Shown in pieces: positions 43,436-54,330 of a stretch of 64,000 nt of DNA. Each line of letters starts with the position of its first letter. Position 1 is the first letter of the stretch. The position numbers and the translations under genes are program-made. Source of the stretch: Prorocentrum cordatum (lineage: Eukaryota; Sar; Dinophyceae; Prorocentrales; Prorocentraceae); assembly GCA_963575745.1 (NCBI GenBank), contig CAUYUJ010003014.1:46001-110000 (forward strand), written 5' to 3'. The notes under the pieces are model-generated. The model saw only the letters and a list, made by a program, of their open reading frames with translations. It was not told where the DNA came from and ran no database searches.

Positions 43436-43477
43436 GTCGTTGTTGTCGTTGTTGTTGTTGTTGTTGTTGTTGTTGTG
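43436..43477 (+). repeat. (GTT)n microsatellite
   Basis: GTTGTTGTC then pure GTT units over about 42 bp. Confidence 0.95.
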
Positions 43478-43769
43478 AATTGGGGGCTTGACACTTCAGT
43501 TTGAGCAGGGGTATTTCTCTGAGACAACAAATGTGTGCGAATATCGAAGGGGAAACTATGACTTGGGTGGATCAGCGGTAATACGTTCCTAAACAGTGTT
43601 TGCACCTAGGGGGCCTTATTTCTTTTCCGAGGACTTGGGCCTGTCCGTCTTTATGGCGGCTATGTGGTAGTCGTCGCCGCATGGTCGCCGCCTGTCTTCT
43701 TGGGCCTGCCCGTCTGTCTGGCGCGCCCATGGGGTCGCTGTCGTTGCCCCATCGCTCTGGGCATACCAG
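43478..43769. other. Spacer, no gene recognised
   Basis: Nothing recognisable. Confidence 0.4.
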
Positions 43770-43876
43770 CCGTTAACACATGTATTGCACCACATGTATT
43801 GCACCACGCTTGCATTGCTTTCTGTGCACAACATATATAGCACCACATACCTTACACCACGTAGCTCACATCGCAT
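43770..43876 (+). repeat. ~15-bp TTGCACCACxTA repeat, small cluster
   Basis: ACATGTATTGCACCAC occurs twice and related CACCACATA/CACCACGTA words follow. It is the same family as the larger array at 47145-47500. Confidence 0.65.
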
Positions 43877-44099
43877 GTTTTCACTGTGCCCTAAGAGTAT
43901 TCTGAGTCGACCCCCTCTACAGGATTAGCACGACGCCTTTCGCATTTTTTCCGTATATGGCGTTGCATATGGTTTTTGCGCAGTGGGTCGTCTTAGCTTT
44001 GAAGTCATACCACCCCAGGCAGCCTGGTTATCGCCCCCCTTTCCTCCTTGCCAGATGATAACATGCGGGGTACATTCGTTGATCTAACATAGCAGTTTT

Positions 44100-45035
44100 T
44101 CATGAATCCTTTATTTGTAACGAAGTGGCCGAAGTGCGCACGCGCGCGTCGTCGCGCGCGCATGCCGAAATCCTTCGCACACCTTGGGTTTCGTATGGAG
44201 TTCGATCTCGGGTGTCCCGAACGCCAGAATGACAATGGGTCCGCAACAGAAATTCAAAACAAAAGCCTGCGTTCGCGCGCATGCGAATTCTTAAAAGAAC
44301 CACTTTCAACATTGTCATCAACCTCTGCCAAATTTGACCCTCGCCCGCGCATGTCCAAATCATTCGAAAGCCCCTGCGCGCGTGCTGTCGCCAGAGTCAT
44401 TTGCAACAGATGTGACGAAGTGCACCTCGCGCGTCGTCGCGCGCGCATGTCCAAATCTTTTAAAGTGCCAACATCGAGTGTCCTAAGCATACACTCCAAA
44501 GTGATTAGGCAACAGGAATTTCAAAACAACTTGCGCTCGCGCTTATGCGAAGTGCTCAAGAAAAGCGATAGTTTGTTCCAACAGTTTTATCAACTGTGAC
44601 CAAGAGGGCATCTCGCGCGCGCGTGTCGAAGTCATTCGAGTCCCCTTTTCGCGCGTGCTGCCGACCCTTGCGAAGCATGGGGCGCACAGCGCACCTACGC
44701 GTTGCGCGCATGTCGCAATCGATCAAAAACCGTAGGTTTCGTTGGGACTCCGAAGTCGAGTGTCCCAAGCACACATACAAACCAATTGTTTCGCATTTGT
44801 AGTTATCAGAAAAAGCCAACGTTCGCTCTCTTGCGAAGAATGAAGGAAGTCACCGGTTCTCCAGCATTTCCGTCACTTTCTTCCAAACGTGCCCCTCGCG
44901 CGCGGATGCTGAAATCATTCGAATGACCTTGCGCGCGTGCTGCTAGGCACGATCCCTGCCAAATAATACAATGCGGGCCACTCGCGCGCGTTGGCATCGC
45001 GCGCATGTCGAAATATCTTAAAACGCTCATCACCG
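44100..45035 (+). repeat. CG-box tandem repeat, block 1
   Basis: Repeated boxes in which a GCGCGCG run is followed by CATGTCGAAATC (or ATGTCCAAATC / ATGCCGAAATCC) and a TTCGAA-like end. Two longer units share ACGAAGTGCGCACGCGCGCG, TCGTCGCGCGCGCATG (near 44124 and 44413, about 290 bp apart). Further boxes lie near 44350, 44612, 44700, 44898 and 45000. Sequence between boxes is moderately conserved. Confidence 0.7.
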
Positions 45036-45370
45036 ACACGTGGACACCATCATCGTCATCGGCATGATCAACCTCGGCGCTGCCATTTGCCTTGCCGCCG
45101 TCATCGTCACCAGCATCGTCTATCGTCATCGTTTTTGCCGCTGCCGACGTCGCCAAAATACCGCGCCCGCCCGAACACCGACTCCATTGAAGTGTCCGCG
45201 CGTCAACGCGGCCTGCGACACGCGCTGGGGAGTTCCCAGCGGTCACCGCGGCCGCGCCGGTCGCGCCAGACTAGCTGCGCCCGAGAATGCAGGCGCTAGC
45301 GCGGCCGCTGCGATGCACCAGCCAGCGCCGAGCAGCCATCACAATCGCCGCCGCATTGGTTGTGAAGCCG
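45036..45370. other. Spacer, no gene recognised
   Basis: Nothing recognisable apart from short TCATCGTC stretches. Confidence 0.4.
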
Positions 45371-45540
45371 AGTTGCGGGTAGGTGGGTGGGACGATTGCG
45401 CGAGCCGTGGAGTTGACAAATCACCGCGACAACAATGTATTGCAACACGGAGGTTCCACCACATAGTTTACACCATATATTTTACATGTAATAGAGCTTG
45501 ATATTGCACCGCGTACGTTGCACTGTAGCATCATATCGTT
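45371..45540 (+). repeat. Dispersed repeat shared with 47073-47160, with degenerate 15-bp units
   Basis: GTTGCGGGTAGGTGGGTGGG then ATTGCGCGAGCCGTGGAGTT and GACAAATCACCGCGAC match 47073-47140 collinearly. As at the second locus, TTGCA/CACCACATA units follow. Confidence 0.7.
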
Positions 45541-45630
45541 CAGGTCACGTAGATTCTCCTCTCTAAAAAAAGAATAATAGACTCTACCCCCCCCCCGGAC
45601 TTGTCGGTTCCCCCTGGGATATTACGATTT

Positions 45631-45632
<2 letters not shown>

Positions 45633-45682
<50 letters not shown>
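45633..45682 (+). repeat. (CA)n(TA)n dinucleotide microsatellite
   Basis: (CA)n at 45633-45647 passes directly into (TA)n to 45682. Confidence 0.95.
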
Positions 45683-45685
<3 letters not shown>

Positions 45686-45825
45686 CGCACATTCGTCCAT
45701 CCTGAATATGAAACCAGTCCATCCCAGCCAAACCGGTTTCCCCCCCTGAGGTTCGTTTGTAGAAAACACTATGCGGTGACATTTTTTGTTCTAGCATAGC
45801 ACTTTTTCGCGAATCCCTTGCACAA

Positions 45826-46250
45826 AATGAGACGAAGTGCGCACGCGCGCGTCGTCGCGCGCGCATGCCGAAATCCTTCAAACACTTTTGGGTGCGGGAA
45901 GGATACAACAAATACATTAAAAAACACCGGATTTCGCAACACAGAGTTGCTAAAACAACTTCCGCGACAACTCTTGCGAAATCTTAACAAAACCATAGGT
46001 TTTCCAATATTTTAAGAACATGCTACCAAACGGGCTTCGCGCGCGCTCATGTCGAAATCTGTCGAACGCCCTTGCGCGTGTGCCGTCGCGAGAATCCCCT
46101 GCAAAACATGCGACGAAGTGCAGACGCGCGCGTCGTCGCGCGCGTATGCCGAAAACCTTCAAAGCCCATCGGTTCTGGAAGGATTTCAAAATCGTGCGTC
46201 CAAAAAACCTACAAAAACACAATGTTTCGCAACACGGATTTTCAACAAAA
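45826..46250 (+). repeat. CG-box tandem repeat, block 2
   Basis: Two units about 279 bp apart (near 45830 and 46108) with ACGAAGTGCGCACGCGCGCG, TCGTCGCGCGCGCATGCCG and AAATCCTTCAAA. A shorter box (CGCGCGCTCATGTCGAAATC) lies between them near 46040. Same family as block 1. Confidence 0.75.
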
Positions 46251-46261
46251 GCGTGCGCGCG

Positions 46262-47022
46262 CGCTCTTGCGTCGTCGTCGTCGTCGCCGTCCTCCCTCCT
46301 CCCGCGTCGTTGTCGTCGTCGTCGTCGTCGCCTACGTCGTCCTCTGTCTTTCCTCGTGTTCGTCGTCGTCGTCCTCTTTGGCGTCGTGGTCGTTTCCGTC
46401 GTCGTTGTCGCCGTGGTCGTCCTTCCTCCTCCTCCCTCGTCGTCGTCGTCCGTCGTCGGCGTCTCGTCGTCGTCCCTCCTATTTCGTCGCCGTCGTCGTC
46501 GTCGTCGTCGTGTCGTCGTCGTCGTTTTCTCTCCTCCCTCGTCTTTGCCGTCGTCGGCGTCGCAGTCCTTCCTCCCTCGTTTCGCGTCGTCGCCGTCCTC
46601 CCTCCTCCCTCGTCGTTGTCGTCGTTGTCGCCGTCGTCGTCCTCCCTCCTCCCTCGTCGTCGTCTTCGTTGGCGACGTCGTCGTCGTCTTCGTCGTCGTC
46701 GTCGGCGTCGGCGTCGTCGTCGTCCTCGTCGTCGACGTCGGCGTCGTCGTCGTCCCGCCGTCGTCGTCGTCGTCGTCGTCGTCGGCGTCGTGGACGTCGT
46801 CGTCGTGGTCGTCGTCGTCGTTGTCGTCGTCGTCGGCGTCGGCGTCGTCGTCGTTGTCATCGTCGTCGTCGTCGTCGTCGGTCGGCGTCGTCGTCGGTGT
46901 CGTCGTCGTCGTTGTCGGCGTCGTCGAAGTCGTTGGAGACGTCGTCGGTGTCGTCGTACTCGTTGTCGGCGTCGTCGTCGTCGTCGTTGTCGCTGTCGTC
47001 GTCGGCGTCGCTGTCGTTGCCA
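46262..47022 (+). repeat. (CGT)n array 2, ~760 bp
   Basis: CGT units with GGCGTCGTC, TCCCTCCTCC and CGTTGTCG variants. Long basic, Val- or Thr/Asp-rich frames on both strands come only from the repeat. Confidence 0.95.
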
Positions 47023-47072
47023 AGTGCCATTTGGTACCCACCGTCACGGTCTTAAGAGATTTTGCAAACCAA

Positions 47073-47500
47073 GTTGCGGGTGGGTGGGTGGGATGTTTGC
47101 GCGAGCAGTGGAGTGGACAACTCATTGCGACCAGAAATTAATATCACTTCATAGATTGCACAACGAACTATCCGGCACACCACATAGTTCGCACTGCATA
47201 CATTGCTTCGCCAGTCGCGTGGTTTGCACCACGTAGACCGCATCACACAGACGGCACCACGTAGACTGCACCACACAGGCTGCACTGCGTAGCTTGCACC
47301 ACGTAAATCGCACCACACAACGTGCAGCGCATAGATTCCGCCACAAAACACAGATATTGCAGCACAAGGCTTGCGCCACATAGATTGCACCGCGAAGATT
47401 GGTCCACATAGATTGCACCACGTAGCTTGCACCACATAGTTTGCACTACATAGCTTGCGCCATAGAGCATCCACCACCATACATTATACCACGTAGGTCG
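47073..47500 (+). repeat. GGGTGGGTGGG leader and ~15-bp TTGCACCACxTAGx array
   Basis: The 47073-47140 part matches 45371-45437. From about 47145 to 47500 a 15-bp unit (TTGCACCACGTAGAC, TTGCACCACATAGAT and variants) repeats about 23 times with substitutions. No flanking gene is seen. Confidence 0.8.
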
Positions 47501-48317
47501 CATCACCCATATATTTGGAAACATACCTTGGCGAAGGACCCTACCATATGCAGTTACATGTGTTGCAGGGCAGGTGGGACGAACGAGGGGGGAAACCCTG
47601 ATGGGACCGCACACCGCGTGAGACAGGCGAGCCTCATGAGGGGTGTGCCAACATGGGGCGGGCATGGCATGCGGGCCTCGGGGAGGCGCATGCGATGACG
47701 GCCGCTGTGACCTTCGGTGGAGCTCTGTATGGGTTCACGAAACGTGTTAGGGGTGTGCGGTTTTTCGTTTTGGAAATGCTTCTGAAGGTCTCCAGAGCCC
47801 GAAGGCTGGCCCCACGCCCAAAACAGCGATAATCCGACAACTTGTCCAAAATCAGATCGGAGGAAACGACGAGCTCGAAGAAAACTAGAGAAGGATCTAT
47901 AGAGAGGACAGAGCAATTCGTCATGCTTCTTCTCTCGCCGCCGGACAGGGAACCTGTTCGGGGTGTCTCTCCGGCAATGCCGCCAAGCGGGACAGGCACC
48001 CTTTTTCAGGTTCCATTTGCCGCCCCCCCTGCTCCTGCTCCTGCTTCCCGGGGTTCGTGCCGACGGCGCCGAGGTCGGAGCGGCACGCTGGCCTGCGAGC
48101 CGTTCAGCTCGGGCGCCCCCCTTGTGCAGTGGTTGCCGGACCCTTTGGCGCTGTCGTGCAGGAGATCTACGACTGGCAGGGCAAGCGCGCCGGGCCGCGT
48201 GCGCTGCACGCGGCGGTCTGGCGGCAGGGTGGAAGGGCGCGCGCGGCGTACCCATGCCGACTGCGGAGTGGGTGCGGGCCCACCGCGAGATGGAGGACGC
48301 GTTGCTGGCCTACGGCT
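47501..48317. other. Gene-poor DNA, no gene recognised
   Basis: Frames present on both strands but no motif. Confidence 0.35.
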
Positions 48318-48475
48318 GATGGGCACGTTTTCCACCACCACCACCACCATAAGTTGGAGGGGGAGGGGGTCCTCCTCCGCTTCCTCCTCCTCCTCCTCCT
48401 CCTCGTCCTCGTCCTCGTCCTCCACCTCCTTCCCCCCTCCAACTTATGCTGATGGGTGTGGAAAACAAGCCCATC
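48318..48475. mobile_element. Fold-back (inverted-repeat) element 2 with TCC core
   Basis: Left arm 48318-48367: GATGGGCACGTTTTCCACCA, CCACCACCACCATAAGTTGG, AGGGGG. Right arm 48431-48475: TCCCCCCTCCAACTTATG, then a diverged CTGATGGGTGTGG and GAAAACAAGCCCATC. The core is a ~60-bp TCC tract. Arms match element 1 (9128-9319) including the GATGGGC...GTTTTCC tip, but the core is on the opposite strand composition (TCC versus GGA). Confidence 0.75.
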
Positions 48476-48959
48476 GAACGGCACGGCGTTTCGCCACGCG
48501 GGCCACTTCTGGGCCGATGGTTTCGCCGAAATGTGCGCGGCCAGCATCGTGGTGTCGGAGGTGCACGCGCGGGCCTGCGAACTCCAGCTGCGGGACGCTC
48601 GGGAGGCCATGCGCTATGTGGCCTGGGCGGCGGAGCGAGCAGTGCGGCTTTCTGTTTGCGGTTCGGCTGAGGTCCCGCAGCAGGTTGCCAAGGCGAGCCG
48701 GGCGGGCGAAAAGGTGCTTGAGCTGAGCATCGTGGCCCACGACCTGGTGCAGTTCACCAACGGCGTGCTGAAGTGCGTGGTGTGCTACCGTTACGCGGCC
48801 ACTGAGGCCTCGCTCCAGACGTTGTGCTGTTCGCCGTGCGAGCCGCCGACGGTGGGCGCATTCCACGTCACAGAGAAGGCGGGTTTCGCAGTCTGGCGCG
48901 CGGTCTGCCATGCTTGGTCCAGCGAGTCGAATCGGCTCTCGTTCAAGTTCAGGGACTGA
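48456..48959 (+). CDS. Cys-rich ORF of unknown function (possible retroelement C-terminus)
   Basis: An open frame runs to TGA 48957-48959. Its upstream end lies in the right arm of the fold-back element, with no convincing ATG in that frame, so it is probably a 3' part of a longer gene. Protein-like segments: HFWADGFAEMCAASIVVSEV, REAMRYVAWAAERAV, VLELSIVAHDLVQF, then KCVVCYRYAATEASLQTLCC followed by SPCEPP. The His plus CxxC...C pattern resembles the C-terminal finger at the start of this window (3-479), which suggests a LINE-type polyprotein tail. A Cys-rich host protein is an alternative. Confidence 0.4.
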   Translation: MWKTSPSNGTAFRHAGHFWADGFAEMCAASIVVSEVHARACELQLRDAREAMRYVAWAAERAVRLSVCGSAEVPQQVAKASRAGEKVLELSIVAHDLVQFTNGVLKCVVCYRYAATEASLQTLCCSPCEPPTVGAFHVTEKAGFAVWRAVCHAWSSESNRLSFKFRD

Positions 48960-49464
48960 TGCAACGATCCATCCAAGAACCCCAGAACTCGGTGGAAGGA
49001 GATGGACGCAGTGAGGCAGCTGCGGCGCGGGCTGCGCCCCTACACGCGGGTTGCGCTGGAGATCGGGATGCCTTGGCGCGGTGCCACCGACGTGATGACC
49101 GCGGGCTCCATGCTGCCAGCTGGACGGCGCGCGGGGCCACCAGGCCAGCACGGCTTCGGCTCCCACTTCGACTTCGTAGTTTTTTGTCGCGGTGCGTGGT
49201 GGCGACGGCCCGGGGTTCGGCCTGGGTGCGCTGCCAGTGGGCATCGACTTCCCCGTGGGGTTCTTGAAGGTGCTCTACGGCGTGGTCGTGGGCCAGGCCT
49301 TTGGTCTGGCCCGCCCCAGAGTGCTGGTTGAGCGGTGGCTCCCAGTTCCTGCCAGGTCCAAGGGTGTGAGGGATCCGTGGCAGGACATGCCCCTGGTCAT
49401 TTGGGGGGCCACTCCTTCTTCGGCAAGCGGGCGCGCAGGCACGCTGGCGCCCGCCTCGGCTGGG

Positions 49465-49465
<1 letters not shown>
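48960..49465. other. No gene recognised
   Basis: Overlapping frames; one near 49200-49440 (GIDFPVGFLKVLYGVVVGQA) is mildly protein-like but cannot be assigned. Confidence 0.35.

Positions 49466-49491
<26 letters not shown>
49466..49491 (+). repeat. (CT)n microsatellite
   Basis: About 13 CT units. Confidence 0.95.
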
Positions 49492-49495
<4 letters not shown>

Positions 49496-49499
49496 CTGT

Positions 49500-49990
49500 G
49501 TGCCGTGGAGCTCACACGGGACTGCGGTCCTCGTGAGAGATGTACGGGAATGAGCGCGGAAACCCCTGCCATTACAGCCTTCCGTGGGGTTCCCTACTGG
49601 ACAACGATCCTCGTGAGGGGTGTACTGGAATTGGTGCGGAGCCCCCACGCAACCCCAGCTTGCCATTGGAGCAGTTTGTGGAGCTCCCTACGGTGCCACG
49701 GTGTACCGATATGGGTGCGGAGCCGCCATGCAGCAACCCTCGCCACGGGAGCCTTTCGTGGAGCTTACAACGGGGCCACGATCCCCAGGAGCGTGTACCG
49801 ATATGGGTGCGGAGCCGCCATGCAGCCCCTGCCACTGGAGCCTTTTGTGAAGCTCCGTGCGAGGCTACGATCCTCCTGAGGGGTGTGCTGGATTGGGTGC
49901 GGAGCCGCCCTGCAACCCCTGGCAGTGGAGCCTTTTGTGGAGCTCCCTACGGGGCCACGATCCTCGTGATGGGGTGTACCGAAATGAGTG
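49500..49990 (+). repeat. Tandem repeat A, block 1 (~92-bp unit, about six copies)
   Basis: Unit words: CCACGATCCTCGTGAGGGGT, GTACCGAAATGGGTGCGGAG, CCGCCATGCA, CCCCTGCCACTGGAGCCTTT, GTGGAGCTCC. Block 2 at 50930-51420 has the same unit. Confidence 0.85.
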
Positions 49991-50205
49991 ATGAGGAGGG
50001 GAAAGGAGGAGGAGGAGGAGGAGGGGAAGGAGGAGGATGAGGAGGAGCTTGAGGAGGAAGAGGAAGAGGAAGACGAAAAGGAGGAGGAGGAGGCGGAGGA
50101 TGAGGAGGAGGAGGGGGAGAGAGGAGGAGGAGGAGGAGGAGGAGGAGGAGGAGGAGGAGGACGAGGAGCAGGAGGAGGAGGAGGAGGAAGGAGGAACAGG
50201 AGGAG
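49991..50205 (+). repeat. (GGA)n polypurine tract
   Basis: GGA/GAG/GAC units over about 210 bp. Part of the repeating order described for 49500-54330. Confidence 0.95.
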
Positions 50206-50929
50206 AGTCAGGGACTGCCTAGGAGACGCAGGGACTGCCTTTCCAAAACGAGGACCAAACACCACATGATGTTTGGGAACCAGTTTTTCTCCTAACGCCG
50301 CTTCACACGCCTATGCCGATTCACGGCGTGTTGGGAATATCCACGCCCATGCCAGCCGCCGTTTGTTCCGCAGCCGTGCTGTTTGCGGACCATTGTTGGT
50401 ATTCTCTACACAGGGCCATTCGTTCGTGTGTCACACGCCCGATACGACGTGTGTGAATTAGCGTAGAAGAAATTGACACATCCCTGGTTTGGCGACCAGA
50501 AAGCATGTTACCCAACCGTAAAAGAAACATTCACTCGTCCTTCCCCCCGCGAGCCTCGTGAAGGCTTGTTGGGCCGAAGCAATGCCAAACCGGGGAGACA
50601 ACGGGCGAATTCGGAGGATGTCTCAAGCGAAACCGTGCCGAAACCATCCGAAAACAGGACAGTCTGCGAGGACCAAGCACATTCTGAAGACGTCTCGACT
50701 GGAACAGGGCCCAAACCAGGGGCCAAACCAGTCAGAGTTTGAGGATGTCTCAGGCGAGGCGCGCGGCCAAACCAGGCCACACCAGGGGCCACACCAGGCA
50801 GAATCCCCTAAACCACGGTTCATTCACGCTCCTGCCAGTTATCCAGGCGAAGGACCCACATGTATGCAGTTGTCATGTTGTGGAACCCCAGGCAAACCCT
50901 CAAAGTGGAGCCTGCTCTTTGCGGGGCTA
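50206..50929 (+). repeat. Higher-order repeat unit, inter-block sequence 1
   Basis: Landmarks shared in order with 51718-52380: an AACGTG/GGCGTG-TGGGAAT-CCACGCCCATGC segment, CACACGCCC-ACGACGTGTGT, GTTACCCAACCGTAA, CATTCGTT, GCGCCTCGTGA-like words, then AGGATGTCTCAAGCGAAACC and AGGATGTCTCAGGCGAGGCG, and ACCAGGCCACACCAGGGGCC. No coding function is recognised. Confidence 0.75.
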
Positions 50930-51420
50930 CGGACCTCGTGAGGGGTGTACCGAAATGTTGCGGAGCCAAACTGCAACCCCTGCCCCTGGAGCCTGATGTG
51001 GAGCTCCGCACGGGGCCACGATCCTCGTGATGGATGTACCGAAATGGGTGCGGAGCCCCCGTGCAACCCTTGTTATGGAAGCCTTATGTAAAGCTAGCTC
51101 CCCATAGGGCCACGATCCTCGTGAGAGGTGTACCGGAATGGGTGCGGTGCCCGCATGTAGCCCCTGCCGCCGGATCCTCCTGTCGGGCGGCCATGGTGTT
51201 CGTGAAAAGTGCGCGGGGATTTTTATGGAGCCGCCATGCAACCTTTACCATTGGAACTTTCTGTGGAGCTCCTTGCGGGGCCACGATCCTCGTGCGAGGC
51301 GTGTACCGAATGAGTGCGGAGCCCCCATGCATCCCGTGTCACCAGAGCCTTTTGCTGAGTTTTTTGCGGGGACACGATCCTCGTGATCGGGTGTACTGAA
51401 GTGGGTGATGAGTGCGGAGA
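50930..51420 (+). repeat. Tandem repeat A, block 2
   Basis: About five copies of the same ~92-bp unit as 49500-49990. Confidence 0.85.
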
Positions 51421-52439
51421 GCAGAGGCAGAACATCGAAGAGGAGGAGGAGGAGGAAGGAGACGCGGGGTCTGCCTGTTCAACACAAGTTCGACTTGACG
51501 GAGTGGATCACCCCAGGGCCCCCCCGCAGGCGGGAACCTGCTATGAATTTTATGATGGGAGCGTTTGAACAGCGCGCGCGCGCTGATGCGGACGGGGTTG
51601 GGCGCAGAAGCCTTCATTCGTCTTTCGGGTAATGTTGGGGCCGTGGTGTGGTGTTGGGCGAAATGATCCCGAGCCTGACCAGTTTCGGGAAAGCTCACGT
51701 ACGCCGAATGTCGCCACGCACGCCCATGCCGATCCACAACGTGCTGGGAATGCCCACGCCCATGCAACGCACCATCCCGTAGCGCAGTCGTGATTCATCT
51801 GGACAGTAATGGCTGTTCATCGCACCGTTCCATTATCTGAGTTTGCACACGCCCACTACGACGTGTGTCAATTTACCAGCAAGTATGTGCCGAGACCACA
51901 TGGCGGCCATATCGGATGTTACCCAACCGTAAGGCATTCGTTGATGTTCCCCCGCGCGCCTCGTGACGGACGCTTGGGGTCGAGACCATGCCAAGCGAAG
52001 GAGAAATCAGGCAAGCCCTGACAACGTCTCCAACGAACTTGTGTCGGAACCATGCCAAAACATAGCCAGAACGGGCGATTTCTCAGAACGTCCCAAGCGA
52101 AACAAGACCAAACCAGAGCGACACCAGACACACCTTGATGACGTCTCAAGCGAGACCAAGCCGGATCCATGCGTAAGGGTTAAACCAGGCAAATTGTCAG
52201 GACGTCTGCGGCGGAGCCGCGCCCAAACCAGGCCAGACCAGGGGCCAAACCAGTCTCTTTCTTAGGATGTTTCAGGCGGGGCGCGCGGCCACACCAGGCC
52301 AAACCAGGGGCCACTTGGCAGACTTCCAGGACGTCTCAGGCAGAATCGCCCAAACCAGGATCCATCCACTCTCCTTAAAATCGGCGTGGCGAATGACCCA
52401 ACTGTATGCAGTTGTGAGTACCGTTGTCGTGAGTACCGT
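51421..52439 (+). repeat. Higher-order repeat unit, inter-block sequence 2
   Basis: A short GGA tract (51440-51458), then GGGAGCGTTTGAACAGCGCG, CTGATGCGGACGGGGTTGGG and CGCAGAAGCCTTCATTCGTC (repeated at 54230-54306). This is followed by the landmarks listed for 50206-50929. Confidence 0.75.
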
Positions 52440-54050
52440 TTTTGTCGGTCGATTACCTTATGGGGCCACGAAGCGCGTGAAGGGTGTGCCGAAATTTGGC
52501 GATGCGATCACGCGGGCGCTGCCACTGGGGCCGTCGAGCACAGCGAGGAAGATGAAATGGAGGAGGAACGCCGCGAGGAACGCCAGCAATAGGGGGCATT
52601 GGGGCCTTCGGTGGGGCCATAATGCGTGTGAAGTGTGTACTGAAATGGAGGGTGGGACCGCATTTGGGCGTTGCCACAGAAGCCTAAGGTGGAGCTCCCT
52701 ATGGTATAGCCCTTTGGGGCCACGGAACGTCTGAGGGGGTGGCCGTCATTGAAAGAGGAATTGCATGCGGGCGTTGCCACTGGGGCTTCCGGTGGAGCTC
52801 CTTGTGGGCCACGAAACGTGTGGGGGGTGCACAGACATGGAAGGTGGAATCGCATATGAGCGCTGCCGTTGGGCCCTTGGTGGATCTCCCTATGGGGCTA
52901 CGAAGCGTGTGGGCGGTGTGCCGAAATGGAGGATGGAACTGCATGCGGGCGCTGCCACGACGGCCTTCGGTGGGTCTCCCTATGGAGCCATGAAGCGTGT
53001 GAGGGGTGCACCGAAATGGGGGTGGAGCCACATGCATGTGGGCGCTGCCACTGGGGCCTTCGGTGGAGCTCCCATACGGGGCCACGAAACGTGTGAGGGG
53101 TGGTGCACCGAAATTGGGGATTGAACTGCATCTCGGCGCTGCCAGTTGAGCCTTCGGTGCGGCTGTCTATGGGGCAACGCAGCGCGTGAGTGGCGCACCC
53201 CACATGCGGGCGTTGCCACTAGCCTTCGGTGGAGCTTCCTTTGGGGCCACGAAGCATGTGAGGGGTGCAGCGACATGCAGGGTAGAACCGCGCGCCGGCG
53301 TTGCCACTGGGGCCTTCGGTGGAGCTCCTTCTGGGGCAACGCAACGCGTGAGGTGTGCACCGAAATGGAGGGTGGAACTGCGTGCGGGCGCTGCCCCTGG
53401 GGCCTTCAATGGAGTTCCATGTAGGCCACGAAACGTGCGAGCGGTGCACCGAGATGGAGGGTGGAACCGCATGCGGGCGCTGCTGCTGGGGCCTTCGGTG
53501 GGGCTCCCTTTCGGGCCACGGAGCGTGTGAGGAGTGCACCGGAATTGGGATGGAACCACCTGCGAGCTCTGCCACTGGGTCTTTCGGAGGAGCTCCCTAT
53601 GGGGAACGTGTGAGCGGTGTGCCGAAATGGAGGGTGGAACTGCATGCGGGCGCTGCCACTGCGGCCTTCGGTAGGGCTCCCTACGGGGCCACGAAATGTG
53701 TGAGGGGTGCACCGACATGGGGTTGGAACCGCACGCGGGCGCTGCCACTGGGGCCTTTGGTGGAGCTCCTCATGGGGCCACGGAACGTGTAAGGTGTGCA
53801 CTGCAATGGAAGGTTGAACTGCGTGCGGGCGCTGCCACTGGGGCATTGGGTGGGTCGTCCTATTGGGCCACGGCGCGTGTGAGGGGTGCACCGACATGGG
53901 GGTGGAACAGCATGCGGGCGCTGCCGTTGGGGCTTCAGGTGGAGCTTCCTTTGGGGCCACGAACGTGCGAGCGGTGCACCGAGATGGACGGTGGAACCGC
54001 ATGCGGGCGCTGCTGCTGGGGCCTTTGGTGAGACCTGAGGGGTGTGCCGA
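52440..54050 (+). repeat. Tandem repeat B (~95-bp unit, about 17 copies)
   Basis: Unit words: GGGGCCACGAAACGTGTGAG, GGGTGCACCGAAATGGAGGG, TGGAACTGCATGCGGGCGCT, GCCACTGGGGCCTTCGGTGG, AGCTCCCTAT. It is clearly related to repeat A (same GCCACTGG.GCCTT..GTGGAGCTCC core) but a separate subfamily. Confidence 0.9.
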
Positions 54051-54330
54051 CATGGTTGACTGGCGCGGAGGGCAGAAACAGGGATGTGGAGGAGGGATGA
54101 GGGAGGGGGCAGCGGGAGGAGAAAGGAGGAAAACGCGGGGCGTTGTCCCTTCAAAATGAGGCCCCAACATCACAGGATGGTTGGGAAAAGCTCGAAGGCG
54201 GAGGGCTGTTTTGAATTTTATGGGGGGCGTGTGAACCGCGCGCCCGCTGATGCAGACGGGGTTGGGCGCAGAAGCCTTCGTTTGTCTTTCGGGTGTTGTT
54301 GGGGCCTGTGTGTGTGTGGCGTTAGAAGCT
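54051..54330 (+). repeat. Higher-order repeat unit, tail of third copy
   Basis: GA-rich stretch, then CCCCAACATCACAGGATGGT (compare 50250-50275) and CTGATGCAGACGGGGTTGGG, CGCAGAAGCCTTCGTTTGTC (compare 51580-51625). Similarity ends near 54330. Confidence 0.7.

Noticed and set aside
46020-47236. Arg/Ser/Val-rich frames of nearly 400 codons that could be mistaken for basic nuclear proteins
   Set aside because: Direct products of the CGT array.
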